NCBI GenBank assembly: GCA_046313915.1
Contig: JBKBXX010000043.1
Location: 1 to 24,164, forward strand
Length of the DNA stretch: 24,164 nucleotides
Source: CAKKQX01 sp046313915
Lineage (GTDB): Bacteria; Pseudomonadota; Gammaproteobacteria; Burkholderiales; SG8-41
Direction: 5' to 3'
The notes beneath the pieces were generated by a model. That model saw only the letters and a list, made by a program, of their open reading frames with translations, was not told the DNA's origin and searched no databases. Each line of letters opens with the position of its first letter. Position 1 is the first letter of the stretch. The position numbers and the translations under genes are program-made. Of the stretch, positions 8,347-14,647 are shown one piece after another.

Positions 8347-8382
8347 CTGGCATGACGGCCAGGATGAAAAAGGAGTGATTGC

Positions 8383-8868
8383 ATGACCTCGAGGCAGATC
8401 TGGAAGTCATTGCTGGCGATCGCCGCGCTGCTGGCGGCGATTGCAGTCCCGCCCGCTTTCTCGCAGGGAGCAGTGCAGAAACCGGAGGTGACGGTTTATG
8501 CGAGCCCCACGTGAGGGTGCTGCTCTTCGTGGGTAGGTTACCTGCAAAAGAACGGTTACAAGGTCGAGAAGAAAAATCTTTCCGAAGCGCAGCTCGACGC
8601 GATGCATGCCAGGCACGGCGTGCCGCCGCAATTGCGCGAATGCCATATCGCGCTGATCGGCGGCTATGTCATCGAAGGTCATGTGCCGGTCGAGTCCATT
8701 GAGCGGCTGCTCAGAGAAAAACCCGCGGTGACGGGATTGGTCGTGCCGGGCATGCCGGCAGGCTCGCCGGGAATGGAAAATCCGAACGGCCGCCCCTATG
8801 ATGTGCTGACTTTCCAGCGCGACGGCCGCATTTCGCTCTACGAGCGCAAGCAGCCGCGGTTTTATTGA
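8383..8868 (+). CDS. Exported DUF411/CopG-like metal-binding protein, candidate selenoprotein (in-frame TGA at codon 44)
   Basis: From the ATG at 8383 (AGGAG at 8371-8375) the frame encodes a signal peptide (basic start, hydrophobic 7-26, likely cut near A-F-S-Q-G-A). Then comes V-T-V-Y-A-S-P-T, a TGA at 8512-8514, and G-C-C-S-S-W. The DUF411 family here has S-P-T-C-G-C-C, so the TGA sits exactly on the first Cys of the CxCC site. After it the frame stays open for 117 codons and keeps every family landmark: L-R-E-C-H (C87), G-Y-V-I-E-G-H-V-P, I-E-R-L-L, V-P-G-M-P-A-G-S-P-G-M-E, and P-Y-D-V-L. No other stop or frameshift occurs. Known family: thioredoxin-like fold, with cysteines binding copper in CopG. 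Inference: TGA is read as selenocysteine (161 residues in all, Sec44). The alternative is a fresh nonsense mutation or a base error. Confidence 0.8.
8519..8556 (+). promoter_or_regulatory. Candidate bacterial SECIS hairpin after the in-frame TGA
   Basis: The upper stem pairs GTGGGTA (8529-8535) with TACCTGC (8539-8545): seven pairs, two of them G-U, closing a GGU loop (8536-8538). Below a C/A mismatch, 8526-8527 pair with 8547-8548. With a bulge the lower stem can extend to 8519/8556, including GCTG (8519-8522) with CGGT (8553-8556). The loop starts 21 bases after the TGA. As I recall, E. coli fdhF has about 18 bases between its UGA and a GGU-containing loop, and SelB recognises loop G and U bases. 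A competing fold (8533-8537 with 8541-8545, loop TTA) exists, so the assignment is not certain. Confidence 0.6.
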
Positions 8869-8895
8869 GGCGTGCGCCGGCGTTTTTTCGCTGCG

Positions 8896-8922
8896 GCCGC
8901 ACACCCGGCTGTGGCTTTCTTC
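8896..8922 (+). terminator. Possible terminator between convergent genes
   Basis: GCCGCA (8896-8901) pairs with TGTGGC (8910-8915), one pair being G-U, around an 8-base loop, followed by TTTCTTC. It lies between the convergent ends of the DUF411 gene and the SDR gene and overlaps the last bases of the latter. The stem is short, so support is modest. Confidence 0.35.
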
Positions 8923-9835
8923 AGATGGAATCCCAGCTGAAGACGTCGGTAGTGCGGTCGAGCGCGTAAAAACCGCTTTTCAGCGCCGGCAGCATATGCC
9001 CGGCGCAGGTTTCGGGCGTCCAGCCTTCGGCGCGATGGATGCCGCGCAGCGGCCGCGACTGGCTCATCAGAAAAATCTCGTTTTTGCGCACCGCAAACAC
9101 CTGACCGCTGACCTCTTTCGCCGCGTCGCTGGCGAGAAACACCGCGAGCGGTGCATTGTGCTCAGCGGTGACCTGCTGGCGCTGCGCGATGCGCCTGGCA
9201 GCGGCCGGATCCTTGGCCGGAATCGATGCAGTCATGCGCGTCCACGCCACCGGCGCGATGCAGTTGGAGCGTACGTTGAAGCGCTGCATGTCGATCGCAA
9301 TCGACTTGGATAGCGCCACCATGCCTAGTTTCGCCGCGGAATAGTTGGCCTGGCCCATCGCGCCGATCAGGCCCGAAGTCGAGGTCATGTGGATGAAACT
9401 GCCGCTTTCCTGCCTGCGGAAATGGTCGGCGGCGTGACGGCTCACGTTGAATGCGCCCTTGAGCATGACGCTGATCACGCCATCCCAGTCCGCTTCGCTC
9501 ATTTTGTGGAAAATCACGTCGCGCAGGATGCCGGCATTGTTGACTACACAGTCGATGCGGCCGAAACTGTCGAGCGCACACTGCACGATTTTGGCGGCGC
9601 TCGAGAATTCGGCGACGCTGTCGCAGTTCATGACGGCTTCCCCGCCGGCTTTTCTGATTTCCTCGACGGTTTGCTGCGCCGGCGTCGCATCGGCACCGCT
9701 GCCGTCGAGCGCAACGCCGATGTCATTGACCACGACGCGGGCGCCGTGCTGCGCCATCAGCATGGCAATGGCGCGGCCGATACCGCGGCCGGCGCCGGTG
9801 ACGACGACTACCTTGCCTGCAACCATGTCAGCCAT
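8921..9835 (-). CDS. SDR-family 3-hydroxyacyl-CoA dehydrogenase-like protein
   Basis: A 304-residue classical short-chain dehydrogenase. The cofactor loop is T-G-A-G-R-G-I-G (13-20), N-N-A-G is at 99-102, and the catalytic residues are S152, Y165 and K169 in the S-x12-Y-S-A-A-K arrangement. N-D-I-G (37-40) after the second strand and the insert that follows (V-A-L-D-G-S-G-A-D) resemble the dehydrogenase part of MFE-2 enzymes, which oxidise (3R)-hydroxyacyl-CoA. About 60 residues after the core form a C-terminal extension of the same type. The ATG at 9835 has GGGAGA upstream; an ATG three codons in is the alternative. The MaoC-type hydratase gene lies 90 bp upstream on the same strand, so the two probably catalyse successive steps. 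The actual acyl-CoA substrate is not evident. Confidence 0.85.
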   Translation of the reverse strand: MADMVAGKVVVVTGAGRGIGRAIAMLMAQHGARVVVNDIGVALDGSGADATPAQQTVEEIRKAGGEAVMNCDSVAEFSSAAKIVQCALDSFGRIDCVVNNAGILRDVIFHKMSEADWDGVISVMLKGAFNVSRHAADHFRRQESGSFIHMTSTSGLIGAMGQANYSAAKLGMVALSKSIAIDMQRFNVRSNCIAPVAWTRMTASIPAKDPAAARRIAQRQQVTAEHNAPLAVFLASDAAKEVSGQVFAVRKNEIFLMSQSRPLRGIHRAEGWTPETCAGHMLPALKSGFYALDRTTDVFSWDSI

Positions 9836-9925
9836 ATCGAATCTCCCGAGGCGCTGTCAGTCCAAACGTGAAACGCGATTCCGATGCCTTTGTCCGGTGT
9901 GTTGAAGGGGCTGATTTTTTGCCCT

Positions 9926-10786
9926 TCACGGCCTTATTTCAGCCCGGCCATTGTTGATCACCGTCACGCCGCGCGCCGGGACACTGGCACGGAATGTGAC
10001 CGTGGCGCCGTCCTGCCAGATTTCGGTGCGTATGGTTTCGCCGGGAAATACCGGCGCCGAGAAGCGGCCTTTCATGCTCCTCAGGCGTTCCGGCTCGTAA
10101 CCGCAGCAGGTTTTGAGCAAGGCGTGTCCCGCGATGCTGAAGGTGCAGCGGCCGTGCAGGATCGGCATCTTGAACCCGGCTTTCTGCGCATAGACGGGAT
10201 CGGCGTGCAGCGGATTGTAATCGCCGGAAAGGCGGTAGATCAGCGCCGCCTGCGGCAGCGTGGCGAGGTCGCACACCCGATGCGGCGGCGTATCGGGAAT
10301 GGGGTGGGGATCTCCGAGCGGTCCCGCCGGTCCGCCGAAACCGCCGTCGGCGCGGCAGAAGGTGGTCGAGGTGAGCGTGCAGATCGGCTCTTTGCTGTTC
10401 TTGTCGCGAACTTCGCACTCGGTCATCACCAGCGCGCCTTTGTCCTTGCCCTTGTCGATGACGCCGGTGACCCGCGTGTAGCCGATGACGATGCCTTCCA
10501 CCGGCAGCGGTTTGTGGATCGTGAACCCCTGTTCGCCGTGCACGACGTGGCTGCGCGTGATGCCGAGTTCGGGATGGGCGTGCCACGGACCGGGGTAACC
10601 CAAAATGATGGCCATGGTCGGCAGCGCCTGCAGCTTTTCCTCATAGACGAATTTGAGCTGATCGGGATCGCAGGGATCGGCGCCGAGCCCGACGCCCAGT
10701 GCATAGAGCATGGTGTCGCGCCGGGTGAGCTGCTGCTCGACCGGCGGAATTTTCCAGCGCATGAGTTTTTCGTAATCGATGGTCAC
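9926..10786 (-). CDS. MaoC-family 2-enoyl-CoA hydratase (hydratase 2, MFE-2-like)
   Basis: A 286-residue double hot-dog protein. The C-terminal half holds the hydratase-2 signature Y-R-L-S-G-D-Y-N-P-L-H-A-D (184-196), with catalytic D189 and H194. It is followed by G-F-K-M-P-I-L-H-G-R-C-T-F (204-216). The N-terminal half starts Y-A-L-G-V-G-L-G (28-35), as in peroxisomal MFE-2 hydratase domains. Family members hydrate trans-2-enoyl-CoA to (3R)-hydroxyacyl-CoA. The start used is GTG (complement of 10784-10786); the ATG at residue 9 is an alternative, and neither has a strong ribosome site. It is first in a two-gene minus-strand unit with the SDR dehydrogenase. The product of this enzyme would be the substrate of that one. 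Confidence 0.88.
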   Translation of the reverse strand: MTIDYEKLMRWKIPPVEQQLTRRDTMLYALGVGLGADPCDPDQLKFVYEEKLQALPTMAIILGYPGPWHAHPELGITRSHVVHGEQGFTIHKPLPVEGIVIGYTRVTGVIDKGKDKGALVMTECEVRDKNSKEPICTLTSTTFCRADGGFGGPAGPLGDPHPIPDTPPHRVCDLATLPQAALIYRLSGDYNPLHADPVYAQKAGFKMPILHGRCTFSIAGHALLKTCCGYEPERLRSMKGRFSAPVFPGETIRTEIWQDGATVTFRASVPARGVTVINNGRAEIRP

Positions 10787-10945
10787 GGTCGGGAGCCTGT
10801 TGTTGTGCGATATGGATGCCGGGATGAGGCGATTTTAGCGCATCCTCTTCGCGCCCGGGTCGGGCTATACTATGAAACTTCTTCCCGCTTTCCGCGGCAA
10901 TGGCGGTTTCTGAAAAAAATCTTGACGGTTCATCAGGAGGTCACC

Positions 10946-11419
10946 ATGACGCTGATTCTGAAATCCCCTGCGTTCGCACACCACGGCGCGATTCCGCGGC
11001 GTTACACCTGCCAGGGAGCCGACACTTCGCCGCCGCTCGAATGGAGCGGCTTGCCTGCCGGCACCCGCAGCCTGGCACTGATCGTCGACGATCCCGATGC
11101 GCCCGATCCCAAAGCGCCCAGGATGACCTGGGTGCACTGGGTGCTATACAACATTCCGCCCGCCGCGACCGGTCTCGAGGAAGCGGTGAAGCCCAACGCG
11201 CTGCCAGCCGGCACACGGGAAGGGCTCAACGACTGGAAACGCACCGGCTACGGCGGACCATGTCCGCCGATCGGACGTCATCGCTATTTTCACAAGCTCT
11301 ACGCGCTCGATACCGTGCTGCCCGATCTTGGCAAGCCGACCAAGGCGGAGCTGGAGCGGGCGATGAAGGGCCACGTTCTCGGCCACGCCGAACTGATCGG
11401 GACTTATGAGAAGTCCTGA
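10946..11419 (+). CDS. PEBP/YbhB-YbcL family (Raf kinase inhibitor-like) protein
   Basis: A 157-residue cytoplasmic protein of the phosphatidylethanolamine-binding-protein fold. It has Y-T-C-x-G-x-D-x-S-P-P-L (20-31), D-D-P-D-A-P (48-53), W-V-H-W-V-L-Y-N-I-P (62-71) and G-Y-G-G-P-C-P-P (about 101-108), followed by H-R-Y and F-x-K-L-Y-A-L. These motifs line the anion-binding pocket of the family. The biological role of bacterial members is not settled. The start at 10946 is fixed by a perfect AGGAGG at 10935-10940; the much longer open frame upstream in the same phase is antisense to the hydratase gene and has no support. A TATACT (10866-10871) may be its -10 element, though no good -35 is seen. 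It is the last typical GC-rich gene before the AT-rich island. Confidence 0.93.
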   Translation: MTLILKSPAFAHHGAIPRRYTCQGADTSPPLEWSGLPAGTRSLALIVDDPDAPDPKAPRMTWVHWVLYNIPPAATGLEEAVKPNALPAGTREGLNDWKRTGYGGPCPPIGRHRYFHKLYALDTVLPDLGKPTKAELERAMKGHVLGHAELIGTYEKS

Positions 11420-11532
11420 TCCTCTCAGAATAACTTGCTGAACCGAAAAATCCAGTTTGTTAGTGGTCTGGCTAATGTTTTGTTTATTTCTCGTATTGCG
11501 CAAAGAATTTGAGCAGATAAAATTGGTATTTT

Positions 11533-12789
11533 ATGTCCACTAATCTCGCACGTATCCTCGATCCCGGCTGCAAAAAAAATCAGCTTACAAGAGATCTGTT
11601 TGATGAAATTTTAGATTCGGCAGCGATTACAACAGACCGTCTACAGATTGGGCAATCGAAGGTTCTCAGACTAACCGGGGAGTTTTGGACCTCCGGGCAG
11701 CGCCAAGCATCATCATTGCATGAGATATCCTATCGCGCCTGTTTTAAACCACAGCTTCCCCGGTATTTCATAACGCGATTCACGAATGATGAGGATTTGG
11801 TCTATGACCCTTTCAGCGGCCGGGGGACTACTGCTGTAGAAGCCGGATTAATGGGCAGGAGGGTCGTCGCTAACGACGTGAATCCCCTGTCTCGGATTTT
11901 GACGGAACCTAGACTGGATCCGCCGATGACAAACGCGGTTGCAGAGAGGTTGGCACATATCAGGTACCGGGAAAAACTTGCTGCAGATCTCGATCTTTCA
12001 ATGTTTTATCACCGCGATACGGAATCTGAAATTGTCGCACTCAAACAATACCTCGCAGAGCGCAAAGCGAATGGCGAGGAAGACGGCATTGATCGTTGGA
12101 TAAGGATGGTGGCAACTAATCGCCTCACTGGCCATTCCCCAGGTTTCTTTTCTGTTTATACATTTCCACCGAACCAGGCGGTTACTGCTGAAAGTCAGAG
12201 GAAAATAAATGAGAAACGGAAACAGACACCAGAGTATCGAGACACTAAGAGCATCATACTGAAAAAAACAAGATCTTTGTTGAGCAAGCTTGCGGAGCCA
12301 GATAGAGCAAACCTGAGGAAAATAGCTGGATCTGCGCAATTCCTTACGGGAGATGCTCGTTTCACAAGAGGTATTGCGAATGAGTCCGTGCAATTAACCG
12401 TCACATCACCGCCATTCCTGGACATTGTGGGCTATGCGAGCGACAACTGGCTGCGTTGCTGGTTTAATGATATAGATGTTGAGGCGGTTGCGAAGACTAT
12501 AACTATGGCCAAGACTATAGAAGCATGGTCGCTCGTGATGGGGGGTGTTTTTAAAGAGCTTTATCGCGTAACTAAGCCGGGCGGTTGGGTGGCATTTGAG
12601 GTCGGTGAGATCCGCAATGCAACATTGAGGCTCGAGGAATATGTTGTGCCCTTAGGCATTCAGGTTGGTTTTTCTTGTGAAGCAATTCTGATCAATAGTC
12701 AAATATTTACTAAGACCTCTAATCTATGGGGCGTGAAAAATAATAAGGCAGGAACAAATTCAAATCGCATTGTGGTTTTTAGGCGTTAG
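11533..12789 (+). CDS. DNA methyltransferase, probably N4-cytosine type
   Basis: A 418-residue protein with the two hallmark motifs of SAM-dependent DNA amino-methyltransferases. These are motif I D-P-F-S-G-R-G-T-T (92-100), followed by A-N-D-V-N-P-L (113-119), and the catalytic motif T-S-P-P-F (291-295). S-P-P rather than D-P-P-Y favours N4-cytosine methylation. Before motif I, S-L-H-E-I-S-Y-R-A-C-F-K-P-Q-L (61-75) resembles the element that closes the SAM pocket. The roughly 190 residues between motifs I and IV could hold target recognition, and P-G-G-W-V-A-F-E-V-G-E-I (349-360) fits a later core strand. Codon use is AT-rich compared with neighbouring genes. The ATG at 11533 has no clear ribosome site. 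The small gene after it is the likely restriction partner. The target sequence cannot be predicted. Confidence 0.85.
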   Translation: MSTNLARILDPGCKKNQLTRDLFDEILDSAAITTDRLQIGQSKVLRLTGEFWTSGQRQASSLHEISYRACFKPQLPRYFITRFTNDEDLVYDPFSGRGTTAVEAGLMGRRVVANDVNPLSRILTEPRLDPPMTNAVAERLAHIRYREKLAADLDLSMFYHRDTESEIVALKQYLAERKANGEEDGIDRWIRMVATNRLTGHSPGFFSVYTFPPNQAVTAESQRKINEKRKQTPEYRDTKSIILKKTRSLLSKLAEPDRANLRKIAGSAQFLTGDARFTRGIANESVQLTVTSPPFLDIVGYASDNWLRCWFNDIDVEAVAKTITMAKTIEAWSLVMGGVFKELYRVTKPGGWVAFEVGEIRNATLRLEEYVVPLGIQVGFSCEAILINSQIFTKTSNLWGVKNNKAGTNSNRIVVFRR

Positions 12790-12794
12790 CAATA

Positions 12795-13265
12795 GTGCCT
12801 GAACCAAATGGAATGCTGAGCTGGGACATAAACGAAATGTCCCGTATTCTGAAGGTCAGTGTTGATGATGTTAGGGTATATTTTACCGACGGACGGCGTG
12901 TTTCCTTTCTTTTGGAACGTAGAATTGCGTACGAGGTGGTAAAAGGACAACTGGCGCCAAACGAGGGCGCTGGTTTCGATCTGATAGACCCTGATGGGAA
13001 AAAATGGGAGGTTAGAAGCATTACCAGCGGTGGTATTTATTTTTGCCCGAGTTACATGGTGGGCTCCGGTCGTCAGTTCGATGAAGCGGGATTTCTAAGG
13101 AAACTTGACGAGATCGAAGGGTATATAGTTTCTGATGTGGAAAGATTCCCGAACATTCCTTTCTGGGTTGTTCAAAAAATGACAGTTCTTGGGTGGTATA
13201 ACGGCGGCCAATTGGGGGCAGGAACCAAGATTTCTCGCGCACGTGCACTTGCGCTTCTGCGGTAG
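12795..13265 (+). CDS. Small unknown protein next to the methyltransferase, candidate PD-(D/E)xK restriction endonuclease
   Basis: I do not recognise this 156-residue protein as a named family. It starts 5 bp after the methyltransferase stop with GTG (12795), or with the in-frame ATG at 12813, and shares the AT-rich composition, so the two were probably acquired together. The stretch G-A-G-F-D-L-I-D-P-D-G-K-K-W-E-V-R-S-I-T (58-77) looks like the nuclease core of PD-(D/E)xK enzymes, with D62 and E72 as metal ligands. The usual lysine would be replaced by R74, an important doubt. A following G-S-G-R-Q-F-D-E segment (90-97) and aromatic-rich strands at 108-135 have no assignment. Genes in this position are often restriction enzymes. 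It could instead be an inactive or regulatory partner. Confidence 0.6.
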   Translation: MPEPNGMLSWDINEMSRILKVSVDDVRVYFTDGRRVSFLLERRIAYEVVKGQLAPNEGAGFDLIDPDGKKWEVRSITSGGIYFCPSYMVGSGRQFDEAGFLRKLDEIEGYIVSDVERFPNIPFWVVQKMTVLGWYNGGQLGAGTKISRARALALLR

Positions 13266-13272
13266 ATTATCC

Positions 13273-14547
13273 CTATTTGGGGTGGCGGGCTGCTCCGGAG
13301 GTTTTTCCGTCTTTCATAAAACGCTCATCCAGTGCTTCTATCCAGTGCCTGACCCGCAGCTCGGTTGCGGTCTGCAGGTGCGACTGGCAGCCGATGTTGG
13401 CGGTAAGGATTTCGGCAGGTGCCTCGGCGGTGAGCGCCTTGATCTTGTTGGCGAGCAGCCGTTGCGAAAGTTCCGGCTGCAGGATGGAGTAGGTCCCGGC
13501 CGAGCCGCAGCACAGATGCGCATCCGCAACGGGCACGAGATCGAAGCCAAGATCAACCAGCAGGGCTTCGACCCTGCCTTTCATTTTCAAGCCATGCTGC
13601 AGGCTGCAAGGCGCTTGAAACGCAACGCGGCGGGTTTCCGCTTCACGCCTCGCACCTCTCGTCTCACGGAGCTGGTCTTTCTCAGCGTCAATCACTTCGC
13701 TGATGTCCTTCGTGAGTGCCGAGACGCGCTTTGCTTTTTCGGCATAGGCCGGATCGTGCGCGAGCAGATGGCCATAGTCCTTGACCGTCACACCGCAGCC
13801 GCTCGCGGTCATGACGATCGCTTCGGCGCCCTGTTCGAGATGCGGCCACCAGGCATCGATGTTGCGCCGCATGTAATCCAGCGCTTCGTCGTGGGCGCTG
13901 AGATGCAGCGACACCGCGCCGCAGCAGCCGGCATTCGGTGCGCGCACGAGCGTGATGCCGAGGCGGTCGAGCACGCGCGCGGCGGCAGCATTGATATCGG
14001 GCGCGAGAGAGGGCTGCACGCAGCCTTCGAGCACCAGCATGGTGCGCGCATGACTGCGCTGCGGCCAGGTTTTGGCGGCAGGAGCTGCGGCAGGCACTTT
14101 GCGTTTCAACGCCGCTGGCAGCAGCGGGCGTGCCAGCTGTCCCAGCCGCAGCAAGGGGGTGAACAGCGAGGGGTTGGGGATGACCGTGCGCAGCGCTTTG
14201 CGTTGCAGGGATTCGAGCGCGTCGCGGCGGGTGCGGTCTTCGACGATCTGCCGTCCGATGTCGAGCAGCCGGCTGTAGTGCACTCCCGAAGGGCAGGTCG
14301 TTTCGCAGGCGCGGCAGGTGAGGCAGCGGTCGAGGTGCAGTCTGGTTTTTGCGGTGGCCGGAGCGCCTTCGAGCACCTGCTTGATGAGATAGATGCGGCC
14401 GCGCGGCCCATCGAGCTCGTCGCCGAGCAGCTGATAGGTCGGGCAGGTCGCGGTGCAGAAACCGCAATGCACGCATTTGCGCAGGATGGCATCGGCTTCG
14501 CGCCCCTCGGGGGTATCCTTGATGAAATCGGCGAGATTGGTTTGCAT
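13273..14547 (-). CDS. glcF: Glycolate oxidase iron-sulfur subunit GlcF
   Basis: A 424-residue protein with two ferredoxin-type 4Fe-4S motifs, C25/C28/C31/C35 (C-V-H-C-G-F-C-T-A-T-C-P) and C75/C78/C81/C85 (C-L-T-C-R-A-C-E-T-T-C-P). Two CCG-type cysteine-rich domains follow, visible as G-C-C-G-A-V-S and C-C-G-S-A-G-T-Y. This is the order of GlcF, which passes electrons from the flavin subunits of glycolate oxidase toward the respiratory chain. The start was set at the ATG at 14547 because the protein then opens with Q-T-N-L-A-D-F, as in homologues. An earlier ATG 29 codons upstream would read through a repeat-like spacer. It is the last gene of the minus-strand operon and ends against the AT-rich island, with no visible terminator. 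Confidence 0.93.
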   Translation of the reverse strand: MQTNLADFIKDTPEGREADAILRKCVHCGFCTATCPTYQLLGDELDGPRGRIYLIKQVLEGAPATAKTRLHLDRCLTCRACETTCPSGVHYSRLLDIGRQIVEDRTRRDALESLQRKALRTVIPNPSLFTPLLRLGQLARPLLPAALKRKVPAAAPAAKTWPQRSHARTMLVLEGCVQPSLAPDINAAAARVLDRLGITLVRAPNAGCCGAVSLHLSAHDEALDYMRRNIDAWWPHLEQGAEAIVMTASGCGVTVKDYGHLLAHDPAYAEKAKRVSALTKDISEVIDAEKDQLRETRGARREAETRRVAFQAPCSLQHGLKMKGRVEALLVDLGFDLVPVADAHLCCGSAGTYSILQPELSQRLLANKIKALTAEAPAEILTANIGCQSHLQTATELRVRHWIEALDERFMKDGKTSGAARHPK

Positions 14548-14557
14548 CGTTAACCGC

Positions 14558-14634
14558 GTGAAAAATGAAACGCGAGACGTGGAATATGCGAGGCGTATCG
14601 GTTCGCCGCGGTTGGATCCCGTTTCACATTTCAC
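14558..14634. repeat. Imperfect inverted repeat between glcE and glcF
   Basis: GTGAAAAATGAAACG (14558-14572) and CGTTTCACATTTCAC (14620-14634) are inverted copies matching at 13 of 15 positions, separated by 47 bases. They fill most of the 100-bp spacer. There is no U-tract, so a terminator is unlikely. It may be a dispersed intergenic repeat or an mRNA processing structure. Confidence 0.5.
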
Positions 14635-14647
14635 CTTTTACGTTGTA

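Larger units (their letters stand above)
11420..13272. other. AT-rich genomic island with a putative restriction-modification pair
   Basis: Base composition changes sharply here. Counting one 60-base line inside (12661-12720) gives 20 G+C, while a line in the next operon (14041-14100) gives 41. Both flanking genes appear complete. The segment carries two plus-strand genes, 5 bp apart, and no integrase, transposase or tRNA. I see no obvious direct repeats at the ends. At the right end the second gene stops only 7 bp before the stop of the convergent glcF-like gene. Bases 11420-11532 hold no gene and probably carry the promoter. Confidence 0.7.

Noticed and set aside
8383..8514. DUF411 gene read as a plain pseudogene or truncated 43-aa protein ending at the TGA
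   Set aside because: The frame after the TGA is complete and keeps all family motifs, and the TGA falls exactly on the CxCC cysteine with a SECIS-like hairpin after it. It remains the main alternative until the genome is checked for selenocysteine genes.
8379..8702. 107-codon open frame overlapping the DUF411 gene in another phase
   Set aside because: Its product is arginine-rich with no family resemblance; the DUF411 frame has the signal peptide and motifs.
9884..10945. Upstream extension of the PEBP gene to 9884
   Set aside because: The added part is antisense to the MaoC hydratase, while an ideal ribosome site fixes the start at 10946.
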